A stretch of 64,000 nucleotides of DNA, from contig NZ_LGDV01000001.1 of assembly GCF_001280015.1 (NCBI RefSeq), positions 248,001 through 312,000 of the forward strand, in the 5' to 3' direction. The position numbers and the translations under genes were made by a program. Below, in pieces: positions 59,480 through 64,000 of this stretch. The notes beneath the pieces are model-generated. The model was not told the DNA's origin and made no database searches. It worked only from the letters and a program-made list of their open reading frames with translations. This stretch comes from Streptomyces sp. MMG1121. GTDB lineage: Bacteria; Actinomycetota; Actinomycetes; Streptomycetales; Streptomycetaceae. Positions within the stretch are counted from its first letter, which is position 1, and every line of letters starts with the position of its first letter.

Positions 59480-60841
59480 CTACAGCACCGGCAGGTTCTT
59501 CCGCAGCTCGAACGCCGTGACCTCGGAGCGGTACTCGTGCCACTCGTGCCGCTTGTTGCGCAGGAAGAAGTCGAAGACGTGCTCGCCGAGGGTCTCGGCG
59601 ACCAGGTCGCTGCGTTCCATCAGGGTCAGGGCCTCGCCCAGGTTCTGCGGAAGGGGTTCGATGCCCATCGCGCGGCGCTCGGCGTCGGAGAGGGCCCAGA
59701 CGTCGTCCTCGGCGCCCGGCGGGAGCTCGTAGCCCTCCTCGATGCCCTTGAGGCCCGAGGCGAGCAGGAGGGCGTAGGCCAGGTACGGGTTGGCGCCGGA
59801 GTCCAGGGAACGGACCTCCACGCGGGCGGAGCCGGTCTTGCCGGGCTTGTACATGGGGACCCGGACCAGGGCCGAGCGGTTGTTGTGGCCCCAGCAGATG
59901 TACGAGGGGGCCTCGCCGCCGGCGCCCGCCGTGCGCTCGGAGCCGCCCCAGATGCGCTTGTAGGAGTTCACCCACTGGTTGGTGACCGCGGAGATCTCCG
60001 CCGCGTGCTTGAGCAGGCCCGCGATGAAGGAGCGGCCGACCTTGGAGAGCTGGTACTCCGCGCCCGACTCGTAGAAGGCGTTGCGGTCCCCCTCGAAGAG
60101 GGAGAGGTGGGTGTGCATGCCGCTGCCCGGGTGCTCGGAGAAAGGCTTCGGCATGAAGGTCGCCTGCACACCCTGCTCCAGGGCCACCTGCTTCATGACC
60201 AGGCGGAACGTCATGATGTTGTCGGCGGTGGAGAGCGCGTCGGCGTAGCGCAGGTCGATCTCCTGCTGGCCCGGGCCGCCCTCGTGGTGGGAGAACTCGA
60301 CCGAGATGCCCATCGACTCCAGCATGGTGATCGCCTGGCGGCGGAAGTCCATGCCGACGTTGGTCGGGGTGTGGTCGAAGTAGCCAGAGTTGTCGGCCGG
60401 GGTGGGGCGGGTGCCGTCCAGCGGGCGGTCCTTCAGCAGGAAGAACTCGATCTCCGGGTGGGTGTAGAAGGTGAAGCCCAGGTCGGAGGTGCGGGCCAGG
60501 GCGCGCTTCAGCACGTAGCGCGGGTCGGCGAAGGACGGGGAGCCGTCCGGCATGAGGATGTCGCAGAACATGCGGGCGGTGCCGGGGGTCTCCGCGCGCC
60601 ACGGCAGGACCTGGAAGGTGGAGGGGTCCGGCTTGGCGATCATGTCGGACTCGTAGACCCGGGCGAAGCCCTCGATGGCGGAGCCGTCGAAGCCGATGCC
60701 CTCGTCGAAGGCCTGCTCCAGCTCGGCAGGGGCCACGGCGACGGACTTGAGGAAGCCCAGCACGTCCGTGAACCACAGGCGTACGAACCGGATGTCGCGC
60801 TCCTCCAAGGTCCGGAGCACGAACTCCTGCTGCTTGTCCAT
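59480..60841 (-). CDS. glnA2: Glutamine synthetase-like GlnA2 (gamma-glutamylpolyamine synthetase)
   Basis: A 453-residue GlnA-family ligase. The fold is complete: FVRLWFTDVLGFLKS, GFDGSAIEGFARVYES, HPEIEFFLL, a FMPKPFSEHPGSGMHTHLS block and WGHNNRSALVRVP. The position of the adenylylation Tyr of GlnA holds Trp (DDVWALSDAE), so GlnE should not control it. I recall that Streptomyces GlnA2 glutamylates polyamines rather than ammonia. ATG 60841 is used; the frame also has ATG 60856. The upstream region shows no GlnR box. Confidence 0.92.
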   Translation of the reverse strand: MDKQQEFVLRTLEERDIRFVRLWFTDVLGFLKSVAVAPAELEQAFDEGIGFDGSAIEGFARVYESDMIAKPDPSTFQVLPWRAETPGTARMFCDILMPDGSPSFADPRYVLKRALARTSDLGFTFYTHPEIEFFLLKDRPLDGTRPTPADNSGYFDHTPTNVGMDFRRQAITMLESMGISVEFSHHEGGPGQQEIDLRYADALSTADNIMTFRLVMKQVALEQGVQATFMPKPFSEHPGSGMHTHLSLFEGDRNAFYESGAEYQLSKVGRSFIAGLLKHAAEISAVTNQWVNSYKRIWGGSERTAGAGGEAPSYICWGHNNRSALVRVPMYKPGKTGSARVEVRSLDSGANPYLAYALLLASGLKGIEEGYELPPGAEDDVWALSDAERRAMGIEPLPQNLGEALTLMERSDLVAETLGEHVFDFFLRNKRHEWHEYRSEVTAFELRKNLPVL

Positions 60842-61085
60842 CTTCCGCTTCCCCATCCTTGCTGGTCAGGCCGCCTGTCCCCCGCTAGCGCGGGAGGCGG
60901 TCGGGCACCTGAGCATCCCACCACAACACCATTTCGAGCGCGTTGCGGACCTTGATCGCCGAAGCGTCCTCGGGCTGAACGCCTCTCGCACGGCAGGTGT
61001 ACCGCTCTGTCGCCCATCTTGCCTGCTCGCACCGACATGCGTAATGGCCGATTCGGTGCGCGAGGCGACTCACACCACCCCTGTT

Positions 61086-61108
61086 AATTTGCATCTCATA
61101 TGCAAGTT
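61086..61108 (+). promoter_or_regulatory. Candidate NsrR operator
   Basis: AATTTGCATCT, one base, then ATATGCAAGTT form an 11-1-11 imperfect inverted repeat (9 of 11 pairs match; mismatches at the fourth and tenth bases of the arms). The arrangement is that of NsrR sites in front of hmpA genes in Streptomyces, as I recall them. It lies 39 bases before the ATG of the flavohaemoglobin remnant. Confidence 0.55.
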
Positions 61109-61147
61109 TTCGTTGCGTGCCGCCCAGCCGAACCCCGAGGAGTTCCG

Positions 61148-61321
61148 ATGCCATCCGAGCAGTCCGCGGCCACCGTCAGCGCCACCCTTCCCGCCGCCGG
61201 CGCGGCCATCGGCGAGATCACCGAGCGCTTCTACGCGGCCCCGGTGTCCCAGCTCAGACACCAGCCGCAAACCAGCCGGGCGATCACGCGCCTGCCGCCG
61301 TGGCGGCCTGTTCGTGGGTGA
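61148..61321 (+). pseudogene. Flavohaemoglobin (hmp) 5' remnant
   Basis: ATG 61148, with GAGGAG 5 bases upstream, opens MPSEQSAATVSATLPAAGAA then IGEITERFYAA, which matches the first 30 residues of a flavohaemoglobin globin domain. The match ends near 61240; the reading then runs into antisense of a recombinase remnant and stops at 61321. The haem-binding His, FAD and NAD domains are all missing, so no enzyme can be made, though the promoter and ribosome site look intact. Confidence 0.65.
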
Positions 61322-61508
61322 CGGCGACGCCGGAGGAGCGGATCTCCCCGGCGAGCTTCACGGCGCCCTCCAGCTCGGGGCGCCGGGTGGCGCGGGTAGA
61401 GATTTCCTCCGAGAGGACCCGGGGCACTCCGGCATCGGCGAGGGAGTCGAGCTGTGCGTCGAGGGAGTGCCGGGCGGTCGAGGCGCGGGCGTGGCCGAGG
61501 CGGACGTG
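61284..61508 (-). pseudogene. Serine recombinase (resolvase) 5' remnant
   Basis: On the minus strand 74 residues resemble the catalytic start of resolvases: VRLGHARASTARHSLDAQLD, then SEEISTRATRRPELEGAV and EIRSSGVAVTHE. The active-site Ser is kept (ASTAR). The normal ATG is absent, the reading is cut at about residue 66, and the rest of the catalytic domain and the DNA-binding part are missing. It points to a past mobile element or integron-like insertion. Neighbouring 61509-61802 shows no gene. Confidence 0.6.
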
Positions 61509-61802
61509 CCCGAGCGGTTCGGCGCCGGCGCTCACCGGCCGGGGCGGCTCGGTCCAGGCCGACCCCGGCTTGCGTACGGCAGGGGTCGGCACACCGAGCG
61601 CCTTGGCGAGTTGGGGCACGAGGCGGGTCAGCAAAGCGGGCGGCCAGGATCCGGAGTGGGCCGCGAGTTCTCGCTGCCAGCCACGGTGACCGGAAGCGAC
61701 TGTGGGGTGGATCACGGTTGAGGTTGACCTTGGGGCAGGGTGGAGGCTCGTCGCATCGGCACACAACGCCGACCCGGGCACGACCGATGTGAAGGAGCAA
61801 CG

Positions 61803-62900
61803 ATGTCCACCAACCTCTCCGGCCAGGGGCAGGATCGTCCGGAGCTGCAGAAGGCGATCGAGGAGTTGGCCGAGTCCGGATTCGCAGGAATCCAGCTCCG
61901 GGTGAACGACGAGCAGGGCGAGTGGGTCGGCAGCGCCGGTGTGCGCGAGCTGGGCCAGAGCGCCAAGCCGCTGACGAACGGGCACTTCCGCATCGGCAGC
62001 AGCACCAAGAACTTCGTCGCCACCTCGGTGCTCATGCTGGTGGCCGAGGGCAGGATCGGCCTGGACGCCCCGGCCGATGACTACCTGCCCGAGTTCGGTC
62101 TCGATCGGCGGATCACTGTGCGGATGCTGCTGCAGCACACCAGCGGGATCTTCAACCACACCGGCGAGCTCTACGAGGACGGGACAATCGTGCTGGGGGT
62201 CCCCTGGCAGGGCAAGGAGTGGGTGGACAACCGATTCAAGACCTACCTGCCCGAAGAGCTGGTACGGCTGTCGTTGTCCAAGCCGACGCGGTTCGCGCCG
62301 GGTACGGGCTGGAGCTACGCCAACACCAACTACGTGCTGGCCCGGCTGGTGGTCGAGAAGGTCACCGGCCGTTCGTTTGCCGAGGAGTTGCAGCGGCTGA
62401 TCCTGGGGCCGCTGGGGATGACCGGCACCGTGGCGCCGGGCGCCTCGCCGGAGATCCCCGAGCCGCACAACCACGGCTACTACCGCTACGAGGACGCCGG
62501 GCAGGAGAGGACAGTCGATGTCACCCGTCAGAACCCGTCCTGGGTCGGAGCCGGCGGCGACATGATCTCGACCACCAAGGACCTGCACACCTACTTCTCC
62601 GCGCTGATGGGCGGCAGGCTCCTGCCGGCCGAGATGCTCGCCGAGATGCGCACGCCGGAGGCGACGATCGGCTACGGCCTGGGAGTGTTCGCACAGGAAA
62701 CGGAGGGCGGCACCGTCTTCCACCACAACGGCGCCACCATGGGCTCGGCGGCGCTGATGTACGGCACCCCCGACGGGAGCAAGACCCTGACCGCCGGGCT
62801 GACCTGGGTGGACGACGCCGACCTGTCGATAGCACCGGCATTCCAGACCGCCCAGCAGCGTTTCGTCGACGCGGTGTTCTGCGGCAAGCTGGGCCGATGA
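61803..62900 (+). CDS. Serine beta-lactamase-family hydrolase (class C-like)
   Basis: A 365-residue protein of the serine hydrolase/penicillin-binding fold. The catalytic motifs are Ser66-x-x-Lys69 (SSTKN), Tyr172-Ala-Asn (YANTN) and His308-Asn-Gly (HHNGA). No signal peptide is seen, so it is a cytoplasmic esterase, transpeptidase or amidase-like enzyme rather than a secreted beta-lactamase. AAGGAG lies 5 bases before the ATG. Its stop overlaps the MerR start by four bases, so they form one operon. Confidence 0.9.
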   Translation: MSTNLSGQGQDRPELQKAIEELAESGFAGIQLRVNDEQGEWVGSAGVRELGQSAKPLTNGHFRIGSSTKNFVATSVLMLVAEGRIGLDAPADDYLPEFGLDRRITVRMLLQHTSGIFNHTGELYEDGTIVLGVPWQGKEWVDNRFKTYLPEELVRLSLSKPTRFAPGTGWSYANTNYVLARLVVEKVTGRSFAEELQRLILGPLGMTGTVAPGASPEIPEPHNHGYYRYEDAGQERTVDVTRQNPSWVGAGGDMISTTKDLHTYFSALMGGRLLPAEMLAEMRTPEATIGYGLGVFAQETEGGTVFHHNGATMGSAALMYGTPDGSKTLTAGLTWVDDADLSIAPAFQTAQQRFVDAVFCGKLGR

Positions 62901-63673
62901 GGAACGGGGTCACGATCGGGCAGGCGGCGGCGTTCGTCGGCGTCACAGTGAAGACGGTGCGGCATTACCACAAGCTCGGCCTGATTGCGGAGCCGGAACG
63001 GGACAGCTCCGGCTATCGACGGTACGGATCCGCACAGCTGCTGCAGCTGGTGCAGGTACGGACGCTGGCCGCCGCGGGCGTGCCGCTGGCCGAGATCGGG
63101 CCCATGCTCGACGCCGACGCCGCGCAGTTCGGCGCCGCGCTCACCGACGTCGAGCGGCAGCTCACCGAACGCATCGATGAGCTGGCCGCCCGCCGCGAGA
63201 TGCTGCACCGACTCGCCGACGGCGACCGGGTCCTGCTGCCCGATCGCGCCTGCGCGGTCCTGGACCGGATGACCGGCCTCGGCTTCAGCCCCGACTACGT
63301 GGCCGCGCAACGCGAGGCCCTGGTGCTGGCCCGGGCGCTGGTGCCGGAGGGCTTCGACGGCTTCCTGACACAACTCGAACACGGGCTGGACGACCCCGAG
63401 TACATCGCCCTGACCAAGCGCGGCTGGGACGCGGAGACCTGGGCGCCGGACGACCCGAGGATCGAAGAACTCGCGACGGCGATGGCCGATCGCTACCTCG
63501 CCAACCCCGCGCTGCTGGGGGATCACGCCAGCCTTCAGGCATGGGCCAAGGCTTCGGCTCAGTACAAGCTGATCAACAACCACCGCGAGGACCAGGCACC
63601 GATCTCAGCCCGGCTGACCGCGCTCACCGAGACCAAGCTCCGCTCCGCAGGCGTACCCATGCCGCACCGATGA
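62897..63673 (+). CDS. MerR-family transcriptional regulator
   Basis: A 258-residue regulator. The MerR helix-turn-helix starts VTIGQAAAFVGVTVKTVRHYHKLGL, followed by the wing (SGYRRYGSAQLLQL) and the coiled dimer helix with LTERIDELAARREMLHRLA. The C-terminal region of about 130 residues is a TipAS-like or similar effector domain (LDDPEYIALTKRGWDAETWA). ATG 62897 overlaps the hydrolase stop. It probably controls its own operon in response to a small molecule. Confidence 0.88.
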   Translation: MRNGVTIGQAAAFVGVTVKTVRHYHKLGLIAEPERDSSGYRRYGSAQLLQLVQVRTLAAAGVPLAEIGPMLDADAAQFGAALTDVERQLTERIDELAARREMLHRLADGDRVLLPDRACAVLDRMTGLGFSPDYVAAQREALVLARALVPEGFDGFLTQLEHGLDDPEYIALTKRGWDAETWAPDDPRIEELATAMADRYLANPALLGDHASLQAWAKASAQYKLINNHREDQAPISARLTALTETKLRSAGVPMPHR

Positions 63674-63801
63674 CGGAATCCTCATGGGGAGTGAGGTCCA
63701 CCAGAACAGCGCGGTCGGGACGCGCCGGTCCTTCTCGCTCAGCCTCGATGGCCAGGCCGGTTCGGCCAGGACCTGCTGGACCAGCAGGGCAGCTGACCGG
63801 A

Positions 63802-64000
63802 TCAGCCGCGGCCGTCGTGTCCGCCGGCCGCCTCGGTCACCTTGTCCAGGAGCGGCTGGAGCTTGTGGACCAGGGCCTGGTAGTCGGCACTGCGACCGTC
63901 CGACCACTGGGCCAGGCCGATCACCAGCAGCTTGTTCCGGCCGGCGAACGACTGCACCAGCCCGCTGTCCGCCGGCAGCGCCCTGAGCCCGGATCCGGCG
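63802..64000 (-). CDS. Hypothetical protein, 3' end only
   Basis: The minus strand is open from the window edge to the stop at 63802-63804, giving 65 residues (ending QPLLDKVTEAAGGHDGRG). Before this are VQSFAGRNKLLVIGLAQWSDGRSADYQALVH, shortened, with strong third-position G/C bias. It continues outside the window. The family is not recognised. The 128 bases between it and the MerR gene hold nothing supported. Confidence 0.55.
   Translation of the reverse strand, partial: AGSGLRALPADSGLVQSFAGRNKLLVIGLAQWSDGRSADYQALVHKLQPLLDKVTEAAGGHDGRG

Noticed and set aside
61720..61750. A MerR-type operator (GACCTTGGGGCAGGGTGG region) before the serine hydrolase
   Set aside because: The two arms match poorly; it is the right place but the dyad is too weak to claim.

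Overview
The window is very GC-rich, almost all codons end in G or C, GTG starts are common, and the gene order (marP, lipB-lipA, glnA, htpX, glnII, pullulanase, malEFG, malR, glnE, glnA2) is that of the core of a Streptomyces chromosome. From memory it matches the glnA-glnII-glnE region of S. coelicolor. No tRNA, rRNA, intact insertion sequence, prophage or CRISPR array was seen. Functions were assigned from the translated sequences and remembered family features; no database search was run.

Layout. 1-9 kb: the end of a WYL regulator, a DUF4240 protein, a membrane-anchored PGRP-type amidase, a MarP-type membrane serine protease, an acetyltransferase, a TIGR01777 epimerase, a FAD-dependent oxidoreductase and a large HTH/TPR regulator. 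8.8-11.9 kb: lipB and lipA (lipoate synthesis), a 65-residue protein and a DUF4191 membrane protein. 11.9-18.9 kb: flavin reductase, RDD protein, glnA behind a four-site GlnR box, a GlxA-type regulator divergent from an isochorismatase-family hydrolase, and htpX-pspAB. 19-24 kb: small hypothetical genes, a secreted protein, a deletion scar joining a truncated hydrolase to a truncated MarR gene, and glnII behind a second GlnR box. 24-30 kb: winged-helix regulator, epimerase, two-component system and a secreted DUF1996 protein. 30-35.6 kb: a sigma-like membrane protein and a diiron-type hydrolase/reductase/TetR set.

35.7-51.3 kb is a starch and maltodextrin locus. A secreted 1790-residue enzyme with two GH13 domains, an alpha-amylase with two CBM20 domains and a shorter alpha-amylase degrade starch outside the cell. 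The MalEFG importer brings in maltodextrins, a cytoplasmic GH13 glucosidase cleaves them, and the LacI-type regulator MalR probably represses the set through related GTTTC/CTTGCA operator sequences found in three promoter regions.

51.4-64 kb: a PAP2 protein, glnE (adenylylation control of GlnA), a repeat-rich spacer, a secreted phosphoesterase behind a PHO box, an MFS transporter, a secreted propeller-like protein and glnA2. Then comes a degraded patch: an NsrR-type operator in front of only the first few codons of a flavohaemoglobin gene, running into a serine-recombinase remnant. A serine beta-lactamase-family hydrolase with an overlapping MerR gene and the end of one more gene close the window.

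GlnA (Tyr397 present), GlnII, GlnE and GlnA2 (Trp at the matching position) put much of the organism's glutamine synthetase system in 47 kb. Most of the window is ordinary conserved chromosome. The parts most worth a second look are the decay scars near 21.9, 59.2 and 61.2 kb, the helically phased repeats at 5.5 kb, the sigma-like membrane protein, and the diiron-type hydrolase/reductase pair.
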